From Ignavibacteriales bacterium (GTDB lineage: Bacteria > Bacteroidota > Ignavibacteria > Ignavibacteriales > Ignavibacteriaceae), in contig JADJMD010000008.1 of assembly GCA_016709765.1 (NCBI GenBank), positions 124,001-188,000 of the forward strand: 64,000 nucleotides of DNA. The letters are read 5' to 3'. Positions 17,472-26,152 of the stretch are shown here, in pieces. How positions within the stretch are numbered: the first letter of the stretch is position 1; each line of letters starts with the position of its first letter. The notes under the pieces are model-generated. The model was not told where the DNA came from and searched no databases. It was given only the letters and a program-made list of their open reading frames with translations. Both the position numbers and the translations under genes were made by a program.

Positions 17472-17813
17472 ATGAAATTTTCAATACTAATAATAATTAT
17501 TACCCAATTGCTTTTTACAGGAAGCGATTTATTGGCCAGATTTAATATGACTAAATATGGCTTTAAGTTTTCAGCTTTTTTATCGATTTGGTTTTTACTT
17601 TACTTTATTATCAGAAATGTGGCCATGTTTGGTCAGTTATATATCTTTACAACTATTGAATTGGGCAAAACAATGGCATTGTTTGGCGCTATTTCCATAA
17701 TCCTTTCTAATCTATTGGGGTTTTTAATTTTAAAGGAGGTTTTACCGCTTGGAGTTTATATAGGCGTGTCTTTTGCAGTAGTAGCTTTTTTGATTTTAGC
17801 TGTAAGTAAATAG
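17472..17813 (+). CDS. Small four-helix membrane protein, DMT/SMR-like
   Basis: A 113-residue protein with four hydrophobic segments and a final ILKEVLPLGVYIGVSFAVV stretch resembling one half of EamA/SMR drug-metabolite transporters. Such small proteins usually work as dimers in the inner membrane. The substrate is unknown and the similarity is by pattern only. It is divergent from the UpxY-like gene and converges with kduD 61 bases away, with a hairpin in between. Confidence 0.62.
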   Translation: MKFSILIIIITQLLFTGSDLLARFNMTKYGFKFSAFLSIWFLLYFIIRNVAMFGQLYIFTTIELGKTMALFGAISIILSNLLGFLILKEVLPLGVYIGVSFAVVAFLILAVSK

Positions 17814-17837
17814 CGTATTGAATAAAAAATATTATCG

Positions 17838-17861
17838 TAGTAAAGAATTAAATCTTTACTA
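17838..17861. terminator. Hairpin between convergent genes, probable kduD terminator
   Basis: Perfect 8-bp stem TAGTAAAG / CTTTACTA with an 8-base loop, lying between the convergent 4-helix protein gene and kduD. On the minus strand a T-rich run (ATTTTTTATT) begins about ten bases after the stem. The stem is A+T-rich, so termination is likely weak. Confidence 0.4.
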
Positions 17862-17874
17862 GGAGAAATAAGAT

Positions 17875-18636
17875 TCATCTGCCCATCCACCCGCCATCAA
17901 CCGTAACAACGCTACCATTGAGATAATTTGAAGCATCTGAGCAAAGAAAAATTATTGTGCCCATTAAATCTTCTGGTGTTCCCCATCTTCCGGCAGGAAT
18001 TCTATCCAATATAGATTTATTTCTTACAGCATCCTCACGAAGCGCTTTTGTATTTTCTGTCGCGATGTATCCAGGAGCAATTGCATTTACGGTTACTCCT
18101 TTTGATGCCCATTCATTTGCGAAAGCCATAGTTAATTGTTTTATTCCACCCTTAGATGCAGCGTAACCCGGGACAGTAATTCCACCTTGAAAAGAAAGTA
18201 ATGAAGCAATGAAAACAATTTTGCCATAGCCCCGTTCCGCCATTTCTTTCCCGAATTCTCTTGTAAGAATAAACTGTGCGGAAAGATTAACATCAATTAC
18301 TTTATCCCAGTATTCATCAGGATGTTCTGAGATTGGTTTACGTAAAATCATTCCAGCATTGTTTACAAGAATATCAATCTTATTAAAATCAGATTTTACA
18401 TCTTTGATAAATTGATAAATTGAATCACGATCAGAAAAATCCGCCACATATGATTTAAATTTCCTTCCTGTTGCACCAATAATTTTTTCTGTTTCTGTAA
18501 AATCACTTTGAAATGAAACTCCAATTATATCTGCACCAGCTTCTGCAAGTGCTTGAGCATAAGCCTGGCCAATTCCTTGATTTGATCCTGTGACAATTGC
18601 AGTTTTTCCATCTAATTTGAATTTATCCAATATCAT
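17875..18636 (-). CDS. kduD: 2-dehydro-3-deoxy-D-gluconate 5-dehydrogenase
   Basis: A cytoplasmic SDR enzyme that reduces 2,5-diketo-3-deoxygluconate (DKII) to KDG with NAD(P)H, the step after KduI in unsaturated uronate breakdown. Seen are the cofactor loop TGSNQGIGQAYAQ, NNAGM, catalytic YAASK and the family-typical SLLSFQGGI and terminal DGGWMGR. The length of 253 residues is standard. It is the last gene of the 46-kb uronate locus, 70 bases after dctM. That gap holds a 14-base palindrome shared with the TonB receptor promoter, so it may have its own controlled promoter. Confidence 0.93.
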   Translation of the reverse strand: MILDKFKLDGKTAIVTGSNQGIGQAYAQALAEAGADIIGVSFQSDFTETEKIIGATGRKFKSYVADFSDRDSIYQFIKDVKSDFNKIDILVNNAGMILRKPISEHPDEYWDKVIDVNLSAQFILTREFGKEMAERGYGKIVFIASLLSFQGGITVPGYAASKGGIKQLTMAFANEWASKGVTVNAIAPGYIATENTKALREDAVRNKSILDRIPAGRWGTPEDLMGTIIFLCSDASNYLNGSVVTVDGGWMGR

Positions 18637-18674
18637 AAAAACCTACTCTGTATTATTTTTATTTGTACTACTTT

Positions 18675-18688
18675 ATTTAACGATAAAT
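18675..18688. promoter_or_regulatory. Palindromic putative operator upstream of kduD
   Basis: The 14-base inverted repeat ATTTAACGATAAAT lies 39 bases upstream of the kduD start. Its 12-base core TTTAACGATAAA is identical to the core of the larger palindrome at 45121-45144. A LacI- or GntR-type repressor site is plausible; which regulator binds is not known. Confidence 0.4.
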
Positions 18689-18706
18689 GATAGACGAGTA
18701 TTAATT

Positions 18707-20005
18707 TTAATATCCAAAGTATTTTGGAATAAACAAACTTAAATCTGGTATATATGTAATTATTAACAGCGAAATAATCATAGCAATAAAAAAAGGAATT
18801 AATGGCTTAATAACTTTCGTGATTGGAAGATCAGCTACAGAACATCCAACAAATAAAACACTGCCGACCGGAGGAGTGCATAATCCAATACTCAGATTAA
18901 CAACCATAATAATTCCAAAGTGTATTGGGTCAACTCCAAGTTGAGTTGCGACAGGTAAAAATATTGGAGTGAAAATTAAAACCGCTGGGGTCATATCCAT
19001 AAACGTTCCAACAAAAAGTAAAATCAAATTTATTAATAAAAATATTACGATCTTACTATCTGATAGTGCAATTAAACCTGAAGCAACATTCTGCGGTATG
19101 TTTTCGTAAGCCATCACCCAGGACATTGCCATTGAGGTAGCAATTAACATCATTACTACTGAGGTTGTTATAGCACTGCTAAGTAGTATTTGAGGTATGT
19201 CTTTAAACTTAACTTCTCTATAAATAAATACTGAGAGAAAAAACGCATAGAATACTGCTATTGCAGATGCCTCAGTTGCTGTGAAATAACCGGCAACAAT
19301 TCCACCAATTACTATTATTATAAGTAAAAGACTTGGTACTGCTTTAAAGAATACTACAACCCCTTCTTTTGAAGTAGTGCTACTTTCAACTCTATAATTA
19401 TGTTTTTTCGCATAAATGCCTGCAACTACCATTAATGATACACCTAATAAGATTCCCGGCAAATAACCTGCAAGAAACAAAGCAGCAATCGATACTCCAC
19501 CACTTGCAAGTGAATAAACAATTAGAATGTTGCTTGGCGGTATTATCATTCCAGTTGTGGCAGAAGTGATATTTACAGATGCAGCAAATGCAGGATCGTA
19601 ACCTTCTTTTTTCATAACGGGAGTCATAAATCCACCAATTGCAGAAGCAGCAGCAACAGCAGAACCAGAAATGGCACCGAACAACATAGCAGCAAGTATG
19701 TTTACAAATGCTAAACCTCCTGGTAATCTACCAACAAGAATTTTGGCGAAATCAATTAACCTTCTGGCTATACCGCCACTGTTCATCAATTGACCGGCTA
19801 AGATGAAAAACGGTATTGCAAGAAGTGCAAAACTATCCAACCCAGTTGCCATACGCTGTGATACTGTTGTTAATGCAGGTATTACTTTAATACTAACCAG
19901 CATTGTTAAAATGCTTGATATACCAATACTATAAGATATTGGAACGCCAAGTGATAATAGAACAACAAATGAAACTACAAGGATTAAAATTTCTACTATT
20001 TCCAT
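18707..20005 (-). CDS. dctM: TRAP transporter large permease subunit (DctM family)
   Basis: The ion-coupled translocation subunit of a tripartite TRAP transporter, with 432 residues and about twelve hydrophobic helices. Typical stretches are GVPISYSIG, FFILAGQLMNSGGIARRL, SGSAVAAASAIGGFMTPVM and IIPPSNILIVY. It is encoded with the small permease and the binding protein (order P, Q, M on the minus strand), 14 bases after dctQ. Its place between kduI and kduD points to uptake of monomeric or short uronates such as galacturonate, glucuronate or unsaturated uronates. Confidence 0.95.
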   Translation of the reverse strand: MEIVEILILVVSFVVLLSLGVPISYSIGISSILTMLVSIKVIPALTTVSQRMATGLDSFALLAIPFFILAGQLMNSGGIARRLIDFAKILVGRLPGGLAFVNILAAMLFGAISGSAVAAASAIGGFMTPVMKKEGYDPAFAASVNITSATTGMIIPPSNILIVYSLASGGVSIAALFLAGYLPGILLGVSLMVVAGIYAKKHNYRVESSTTSKEGVVVFFKAVPSLLLIIIVIGGIVAGYFTATEASAIAVFYAFFLSVFIYREVKFKDIPQILLSSAITTSVVMMLIATSMAMSWVMAYENIPQNVASGLIALSDSKIVIFLLINLILLFVGTFMDMTPAVLIFTPIFLPVATQLGVDPIHFGIIMVVNLSIGLCTPPVGSVLFVGCSVADLPITKVIKPLIPFFIAMIISLLIITYIPDLSLFIPKYFGY

Positions 20006-20019
20006 TACATCCCTAATAA

Positions 20020-20523
20020 CTATCTTTTATCAGTTACAATATGTTTTAATTTGTTTATCTCTTCGAAAATAAAATAGAATGAATAAAACATCATCAATAA
20101 ACCACTTATCGGTAAGATTAGATAAACAAATCCTAATTTTATTTGCAGTGCTGCAGATATTTGATTTAATGCTAATGTAATCGTAACCAATCTCATTCCT
20201 CCGATTACCATTACAAATAATGCAAAAACAAAAACGAAAAATTGAATGAGAATCTCTAGAAATGATTTATACTGAGTTGATAATTTTGTTGCTAGCAAGT
20301 CAATTGCAAGATGCATTTTCTGACCTGCAACATAGCTCGCCCCTAAAATGCCTATCCAAACAAGCATGTATCTTGCAAGCTCTTCAGTAAAAGAACTTGG
20401 TTTTGCTAAAATAAATCTTGATAACACCTGCCAAAGCACATTAATTGTCATAATCGCAAAGATGATTATAACAACCCATTTTAAAATAAAGTCAATATTT
20501 TTTTTAATTGAAGTAAGAATCAT
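20020..20523 (-). CDS. dctQ: TRAP transporter small permease subunit (DctQ family)
   Basis: A 167-residue four-helix membrane protein. It has the DctQ core FTEELARYMLVWIGILGASYVAGQ, written here as two abutting pieces FTEELARYMLVW and IGILGASY, followed by MHLAIDLLA. It forms the scaffold of the TRAP permease with DctM. Its ATG overlaps the dctP stop by 4 bases, indicating coupled translation within one operon. Confidence 0.93.
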   Translation of the reverse strand: MILTSIKKNIDFILKWVVIIIFAIMTINVLWQVLSRFILAKPSSFTEELARYMLVWIGILGASYVAGQKMHLAIDLLATKLSTQYKSFLEILIQFFVFVFALFVMVIGGMRLVTITLALNQISAALQIKLGFVYLILPISGLLMMFYSFYFIFEEINKLKHIVTDKR

Positions 20524-21503
20524 TTGATTGCCTTTATTTTTTGAATAAGTTCATAGATTTCAGGTTCACTATTAAATTCATCGATTAAAGATTGGACTTT
20601 TTCATTAAAAAGATTTTTATCAGGATAATAAATTTTAACTCCAGCTTTTTGGACTTCATCTAATGCTTCAATTGTTGCAATCTGCCAAAGTTCTTTTTGA
20701 TACTGATACGATTCATCTGCCGCTTCTTGTATCCATACTTTTTCTTCTTGTGATAAATCTTCCCAGATAATTGTACTAATTAATAATACATCCGGTACAG
20801 AAGTATGTTCATCAAGAGAATAATGTTTACATACTTCATAATGCTTAGATAAATAAAAACTGGGTGGATTGTTTTCTGCTCCATCAACAACACCTTGCTG
20901 TAATGCGGTATACAATTCACCCCAGGAAATTGGTGTTGCAGAACCTCCCAAAGCATTCACAAGCTTCACCGAAGTCGGACTTTCCTGTGTTCTTATCTTT
21001 AATCCTTTAAGATCATCCGGCTTAATGATAGGTTTATTTTTAGTATAAAAACTTCTGCTGCCAGCATCGTAATAACATAAACCTCTTAACCAGAATTTTT
21101 CGGTGCTTCTTAAAAGTCCTCTTCCAAAATCACTTTCAAAGAATTTGAACTTATGCTCATCATCTCTAAAAATGTAAGGAAGAGAAAACACTTTAAAGTT
21201 TGGACTAAAGCCCTCCAGCACTGATGATGAAACTTTTGTCATTCCCAAACTGCCTATTTGCAATAGCTCTAAGCATTCACGTTCAGTTCCAAGCTGCTGG
21301 CTTGGATAAATTGACATCAAAATTTTTCCATTGGATTTTTCAGCAACTCGACCTGCCATAAATTCCATCGCCTTGTGTACAGGATGAAATTGGTCAAGCC
21401 CGTGCCCAATCTTAATGGTTCTAATATCAGTTGTTTTTACACAGCCAGAGAAAAATATTAATACAAATATTCCAGCAATAAAATTTTTATTTAGATAATT
21501 CAT
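20520..21503 (-). CDS. dctP: TRAP transporter solute-binding lipoprotein (DctP family)
   Basis: The extracytoplasmic substrate receptor of the TRAP system, 327 residues. The N-terminus MNYLNKNFIAG followed by a hydrophobic stretch and FFSGC is a lipoprotein signal with the lipidated cysteine at about residue 21. The mature part begins with IKIGHGLDQFHPVHKAM. The conserved arginine region GLKIRTQESPTSV, which binds the substrate carboxylate, and WGELYTALQQGVVDGAENN are typical. With kduI, gnd and kduD around it, a hexuronate ligand is most likely. Confidence 0.93.
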   Translation of the reverse strand: MNYLNKNFIAGIFVLIFFSGCVKTTDIRTIKIGHGLDQFHPVHKAMEFMAGRVAEKSNGKILMSIYPSQQLGTERECLELLQIGSLGMTKVSSSVLEGFSPNFKVFSLPYIFRDDEHKFKFFESDFGRGLLRSTEKFWLRGLCYYDAGSRSFYTKNKPIIKPDDLKGLKIRTQESPTSVKLVNALGGSATPISWGELYTALQQGVVDGAENNPPSFYLSKHYEVCKHYSLDEHTSVPDVLLISTIIWEDLSQEEKVWIQEAADESYQYQKELWQIATIEALDEVQKAGVKIYYPDKNLFNEKVQSLIDEFNSEPEIYELIQKIKAIK

Positions 21504-21556
21504 TCGAAACAGATGTTTTTAAAAAATTAAGTATTTAAGTCTTTAAATGATTATAA

Positions 21557-22390
21557 CTATTTCAGATTCTGCATTGGTATCCAATCCATATCATCAAAAA
21601 CCTGATTCTCACCACCCATTGCCCAGATGAATGAGTAATTTTGAGTCCCAACACCTGAGTGCATTGACCAGCTAGTTGAGAGAACGGCCTGTTTATTTCT
21701 TATTATTATATGTCTTGTTTCGGTTGCTTCTCCAAGAATATGTATAACAAATGAATCAGGTTTCAAATTAAAATACATATAGACTTCAGATCTTCGTTGA
21801 TGTGTGTGGGCAGGCATTGTATTCCAGACGCTTCCTTCATCCAGTTCGGTCAATCCTAAAACCAATTGACATGTTTTCATTGTGCCGGGATGGATGTACT
21901 TATAAATTGTTCTTTTATTTGAATCTGATGATGAGCCTAATTTTACTGGAGTTGATTGTGAAAACTTAATATGCTTATCGGGATAAGTCTTGTGAGCAGG
22001 ATAACTTACGAAGTAAAATAAAGCTGGTTTACTAGCTGATTTACTTTTAAACTCAATGGTTTTTTCACCACGACCTATATACAGCCCATCTTTATTATCC
22101 ATTTTATAAACTTTCCCATTAACTAATACGGAACCGTTATCGCCAATGTTAATAATTCCAAGTTCTCTACGTTCAGTAAAATAATTTGCTGCCATTTCTT
22201 TTTTTGTCGCAACGAGTTTAAGCGCTTTACCTGCCGGAACAGCTGAACCTGTTATTGACCTATCAACATCAGAATAAGTCATCAGCATTTTATTTTTCTG
22301 AAAAAGGTCTTCAATCAAAAAAGATTTTCGTAATTCATCTGTTCCAAGTTTTTTAAATCCATTTTGATTGGGTGAATATCTTACATCCAT
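21557..22390 (-). CDS. kduI: 5-dehydro-4-deoxy-D-glucuronate isomerase
   Basis: Isomerises 5-keto-4-deoxyuronate (DKI) to 2,5-diketo-3-deoxygluconate in breakdown of unsaturated pectin products. It is a zinc-dependent cupin of 277 residues, the normal length. The metal-binding stretch PAHTHQRRSEVYMYF lies in the second half, and YFTERRELGIINIG and SWSMHSGVGTQNYSFIWAMGGEN are characteristic (each part visible separately). KduD, its pathway partner, lies 3 kb downstream in the same direction. It starts 31 bases after the corrected gnd stop. Confidence 0.96.
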   Translation of the reverse strand: MDVRYSPNQNGFKKLGTDELRKSFLIEDLFQKNKMLMTYSDVDRSITGSAVPAGKALKLVATKKEMAANYFTERRELGIINIGDNGSVLVNGKVYKMDNKDGLYIGRGEKTIEFKSKSASKPALFYFVSYPAHKTYPDKHIKFSQSTPVKLGSSSDSNKRTIYKYIHPGTMKTCQLVLGLTELDEGSVWNTMPAHTHQRRSEVYMYFNLKPDSFVIHILGEATETRHIIIRNKQAVLSTSWSMHSGVGTQNYSFIWAMGGENQVFDDMDWIPMQNLK

Positions 22391-22421
22391 TTTGTATTCC
22401 CTTATTTAATAATTAATTCTC

Positions 22422-23827
22422 TCACCAGTTTGTATGAAAAAACTCTCCACGAGGTTTATCTGTTCTCTCATAAGTGTGCGCACCAAAGTAATCTCTTTGT
22501 GCTTGAAGCAGATTTGCTGGCAATCTTGAATTTCTATATCCATCAAAATATGTAAGCGCACTGCTTAACGCAGGAACCCAAATACCATTATTGATTGAAG
22601 TTGAGACAACTCTTCTCCAAGATTCCTGTGATTCTTCAATTTTTTGTTTGAAAATTGATCTAGCAAAAGATTCATAAGATTTGGATTTTTATCAAATGCT
22701 TCCTTAATCTTACCAAGAAAAACCGATCTAATGATACAGCCTCCGCGCCACATCAAAGCAATCCCGCCGTAATTAAGATTCCAATTATATTCTTTTGCAG
22801 CATTACGCATTAAGATATAGCCCTGTGCGTAAGAAATAATTTTAGAAGCATATAATGCTTTGCCAATATCGTCTATAAATACTTTCTTATCGCCAGTAAA
22901 ATTTGGTTTAGGACCAGACAATATTTTTGATGCCTCGACTCTTTCCTCTTTTAATGCAGAAAGCGCACGAGCAAAAACTGATTCACTTATTAACGTTAAG
23001 GGCACCCCCATATCCAGCGAAGCTATTACTGTCCATTTACCAGTTCCTTTTTGTCCTGCAGTATCAAGAATCTTTTCAACAAGGGGCTCACCATTTTCCT
23101 TTGTATTTAATATATCTCTTGTTATTTCAATTAAATAACTTTGCAGTTCCCCTTTATTCCATTCCTTAAATATCTCAAACATTTCTTCATATGAAAGGTC
23201 AAGTAAATCCTTCATTATTTGGTAAGCCTCACAAATAAGCTGCATATCTCCATATTCAATTCCATTGTGAACCATCTTTACAAAGTGTCCTGCACCATTT
23301 TCTCCAACCCATTCACAGCAGGGAATATTACCTTCAACTTTTGCTGAAATAGATTGAAAGATTGGTTTAACAAATTCCCATGCTTTGAACGACCCACCGG
23401 GCATAATCGATGGACCCGTAAGCGCACCTTCTTCCCCGCCAGAAACTCCGGTTCCAACAAAAAGAAAACCTTTTTCTTCAAGATAGCTTGTTCGTCTTGT
23501 TGTATCAGGGAAGTGTGAATTGCCTCCGTCAATGAGAATATCACCTTTATCCAAATAGGGAATTAATTCTTCAATCAATTCATCAACCGCTTTACCAGCA
23601 GGAACCATAATTAGTATTTTCCTTGGTAGTTCCAATTTTTGAACCAACTCTTCTAATGATTTTACACCAGATATTTTTTTGCCAGACGATTTCTCTTTAA
23701 GATACTTTTCAACTTTTGATGAGTCTTTATCAAACACAACAACTGAATAGTTTTTGCTTTCCATATTTAAGGCAAGATTTCCGCCCATAACTCCAACCCC
23801 AATTAATGCAATATTTGAGAGTTCCAA
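22422..23827 (-). CDS. gnd: 6-phosphogluconate dehydrogenase, frameshifted near the C-terminus
   Basis: Oxidatively decarboxylates 6-phosphogluconate to ribulose-5-phosphate with NAD(P)+. The N-terminus has GVGVMGGNLALNME, the middle LIDGGNSHFPDT and GTGVSGGEEGALTGPSIMPGG, and the catalytic lysine region is GAGHFVKMVHNGIEYGDMQL. The uninterrupted frame stops at 22565 with a garbled tail. The true C-terminus continues in the neighbouring frame as SSALTYFDGYRNSRLPANL, then QAQRDYFGAHTYER and FHTNW, with a stop at 22422-22424. One base is missing in the A run at 22651-22654. The repaired protein has about 468 residues, normal for the family. A pentose-phosphate enzyme inside a uronate operon is unusual; see the findings. 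Confidence 0.9.
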
Positions 23828-23845
23828 TTTTTATTCTCCAACCAA

Positions 23846-25135
23846 TTAAATATTAAAACGATTTTTAGATGCCCATAACCCAAGCGCAGGATTTGAAATG
23901 TAAAAGATTTCTTCTCCATCAGGCATTTTATTAATTCCATCAATAAGTTTTTCTGGGTTATATTTTTTTATCATCTCATCTAATGATGCATATTCAAAAT
24001 TTACACTTTCAATTTCTTCTTTTGTAAGATTACCAGGACAATAAGTTATCTTAAACCTGTTTTCTGATGACCCATGAATTAAATGAGCTGCCGCAGCAAG
24101 ATTATTATTTATATCGCTATAATTTTTAACATAGTTTAATATCTCTGGAGTCGTTTTATATCCATACTTTCTAATGAGTGAATCAATTTCCTTATCTTCG
24201 CCAAAAGTGCTTAGCCCTGGTGCAAGGACTATCAATTCCCCATCATCAGCAATTGCCATTCGGGTTCGATAAATACTTTTGTTTCCAAGCCAGGTACTTT
24301 TGAATTCCATAGGGTCAAGGTAAACCACAACTTTATTGAGCGGTTTATCAAGCATAATAAAGTTTGCTTTTAAAGATAATTCTGCTGCAAGCTTGAAGCA
24401 TTCATAATCATCTCCAATAAACAGACCTTTAATTACAAGCTTATTGTTTTCATCTTTTCCGATAACAGTTAAGATATAAATGATAGGCAAATGTTTTGCA
24501 AAGTTGTCTGATGCATAATTCAATACTTTTCTTACCGGTGTATCTGCCCTTCCCATAATTCTTTCCATTCCATAAACAGCCCCAAGATAATGGCTTTTGT
24601 GAATTCCACCCTTCCCGCCGGTGCCAACAAAAATATTTTTATTGTAGTTAGCCATTCCAATAACTTCGTGTGGAACAACTTGACCGATTGAAAGAATTAA
24701 ATCGTGATTTCCTTTTGCGAGAAGATTATTTACTTGTGCCGGCCAGGTAAAATCTAATTTACCTTCGGAAATTTCTTTAATGTATTCAGAAGGAACTTCA
24801 CCTAAAGTCGCAAGATCTTCTTTCCACTTGTGTACTCTAAATAGATTTGCGGGGACAGAACCAAACATCATTTTTTTTTCTTCATCACTAACAGGAAAGT
24901 GTGTTCCTGTTGCTGGAAGAACATCAACTAATTTCTCTTTATAATATTCATAAACAAATTCTGTGATTATTCCAGCTTGCGAATGATATCTTGTGAAATC
25001 TGGTGGAACAGCTAATACTTTTTTTCTATCGCCAAGTTTTTGCAAGGTAGAAAAGATAAATTCTTTTAACTGTGCATTACTTATTGATTCGTTCTCTGAT
25101 CCTTTAGAAAAGTATAACATATTTATTTTTCCCAT
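23846..25135 (-). CDS. LarA-family nickel-pincer racemase/epimerase (DUF2088)
   Basis: LarA homologues racemise or epimerise 2-hydroxyacids by hydride transfer on a nickel-pincer nucleotide cofactor. Active-site residues are retained: D46 and R49 (PPDFTRYH), H79 (ATGTHFP), H156 (VVPHEVIGM), the cofactor-attaching lysine K175 and a nickel-ligand histidine, H179 or H182 (TGGKGGIHKSHYLG). Length 429 matches LarA. LarB, LarC and LarE, needed to make the cofactor, are not in the window. The position between a HAD phosphatase and gnd, with uxuB nearby, suggests a sugar-acid substrate. As I recall, some family members epimerise D-gluconate at C2, giving mannonate; assignment here is inference. Confidence 0.82.
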   Translation of the reverse strand: MGKINMLYFSKGSENESISNAQLKEFIFSTLQKLGDRKKVLAVPPDFTRYHSQAGIITEFVYEYYKEKLVDVLPATGTHFPVSDEEKKMMFGSVPANLFRVHKWKEDLATLGEVPSEYIKEISEGKLDFTWPAQVNNLLAKGNHDLILSIGQVVPHEVIGMANYNKNIFVGTGGKGGIHKSHYLGAVYGMERIMGRADTPVRKVLNYASDNFAKHLPIIYILTVIGKDENNKLVIKGLFIGDDYECFKLAAELSLKANFIMLDKPLNKVVVYLDPMEFKSTWLGNKSIYRTRMAIADDGELIVLAPGLSTFGEDKEIDSLIRKYGYKTTPEILNYVKNYSDINNNLAAAAHLIHGSSENRFKITYCPGNLTKEEIESVNFEYASLDEMIKKYNPEKLIDGINKMPDGEEIFYISNPALGLWASKNRFNI

Positions 25136-26013
25136 CCAGGAAGTTCAGGCAAATAACTTTCAAACTCTTTTAAAAGTTTTTCTTCATAATCGCCAGCAAA
25201 AGTTCCTGAAAAAAATTTATCCGCAGACTCTTCATAAAATCTTTTCCAGCTTTCTTCTTCATGTCCGGGATTGATCGGATAAAACAATACACCATTTGAT
25301 TTTGCCGCTGATTGATCACCAGGAGCATCACCAATCATCAATATTTTTTTATCAGAATATTTTCCTTTTGCTGCATATTTAAGATGTTCAGTTTTAGTTC
25401 CATATTCTTGCCCGGCAATCACTCTAACATAGTCCTGAATGTTGTGTTCTTCCCATTCTCGAGTTAATGCTTCCCCAGGGGTTTGAGACACCACAATCAA
25501 ATCCGCTTTCTCCTTCATTTTATCTAACGATTCTTTAACAAATGGAAATGGTGGAATATCAAATACCATTTCTTCAATAATTTTATTTACTTCTTTGGAC
25601 CAATCTAAAGTTAAATTTATCAAGTAATCGTCTTTTTCTTTAGCATATTTTTCAAGAGCGGGATTACCAAGTTTGTTTTCTATGTTAACCCATTCAGCTA
25701 CAGCAGTCATATCTAAAAATTTCATTCCACGTGCTTTAACTTCAGGTCTCCTTTCAAGAAGTTCAATTGCTCGTAACAATGCTTTAAATCTATTTACACC
25801 ACGAGTTTTTGAATAAAGATTTACAAACTCCCAAACTTCACGAGCATATTTAGAAATCTTTTGCAATTTGTAATGTTTGATGAACGTTGGACAAAAAGCC
25901 TCTTTCTGTTTTATTTCCATTGTATCAAACACACAACCATCAGAATCTATTCCAACAAAAAATTCTTTTGTGGGTTTTAAATCTTCCAACACTTTTTGTG
26001 GATTGTCAATCAT
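25123..26013 (-). CDS. HAD-superfamily hydrolase, probable phosphatase
   Basis: A 296-residue haloacid dehalogenase-like hydrolase. Motif I is DSDGCVFD with nucleophile D23 and acid D25, motif II is in IVVSQTP, and motif IV is IGDAPGDQSAA. Between them lies a helical C1-type cap of about 120 residues. It probably dephosphorylates a sugar phosphate or phosphorylated sugar acid; the substrate cannot be read. It overlaps larA-like by 13 bases and follows the PfkB kinase gene, from which a terminator separates it. Co-location with a sugar-acid kinase suggests a metabolite-repair or salvage role. Confidence 0.8.
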   Translation of the reverse strand: MIDNPQKVLEDLKPTKEFFVGIDSDGCVFDTMEIKQKEAFCPTFIKHYKLQKISKYAREVWEFVNLYSKTRGVNRFKALLRAIELLERRPEVKARGMKFLDMTAVAEWVNIENKLGNPALEKYAKEKDDYLINLTLDWSKEVNKIIEEMVFDIPPFPFVKESLDKMKEKADLIVVSQTPGEALTREWEEHNIQDYVRVIAGQEYGTKTEHLKYAAKGKYSDKKILMIGDAPGDQSAAKSNGVLFYPINPGHEEESWKRFYEESADKFFSGTFAGDYEEKLLKEFESYLPELPGWEK

Positions 26014-26061
26014 CTATCACTCTAATATAAATTTAATTAAACAGTATTCTAATTTTGTGTA

Positions 26062-26096
26062 AAAGAAACCGGAGTGAAAAAGGAGTAACACTCCGG
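26062..26096 (-). terminator. Intrinsic terminator between the PfkB kinase and HAD genes
   Basis: Perfect 8-bp stem CCGGAGTG / CACTCCGG (26069-26076 with 26089-26096) and a 12-base loop. On the minus strand TTTCTTTT follows the stem. It lies after the sugar kinase stop (26153) and before the HAD start (26013), so it could end the uxaC-to-kinase transcript or attenuate read-through to the larA-gnd-kduI part. Confidence 0.7.
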
Positions 26097-26152
26097 CTCT
26101 ACTAACTAACTGCAAATTAACTAACACGATTAATTTGCTCCAGAAATTTCGA

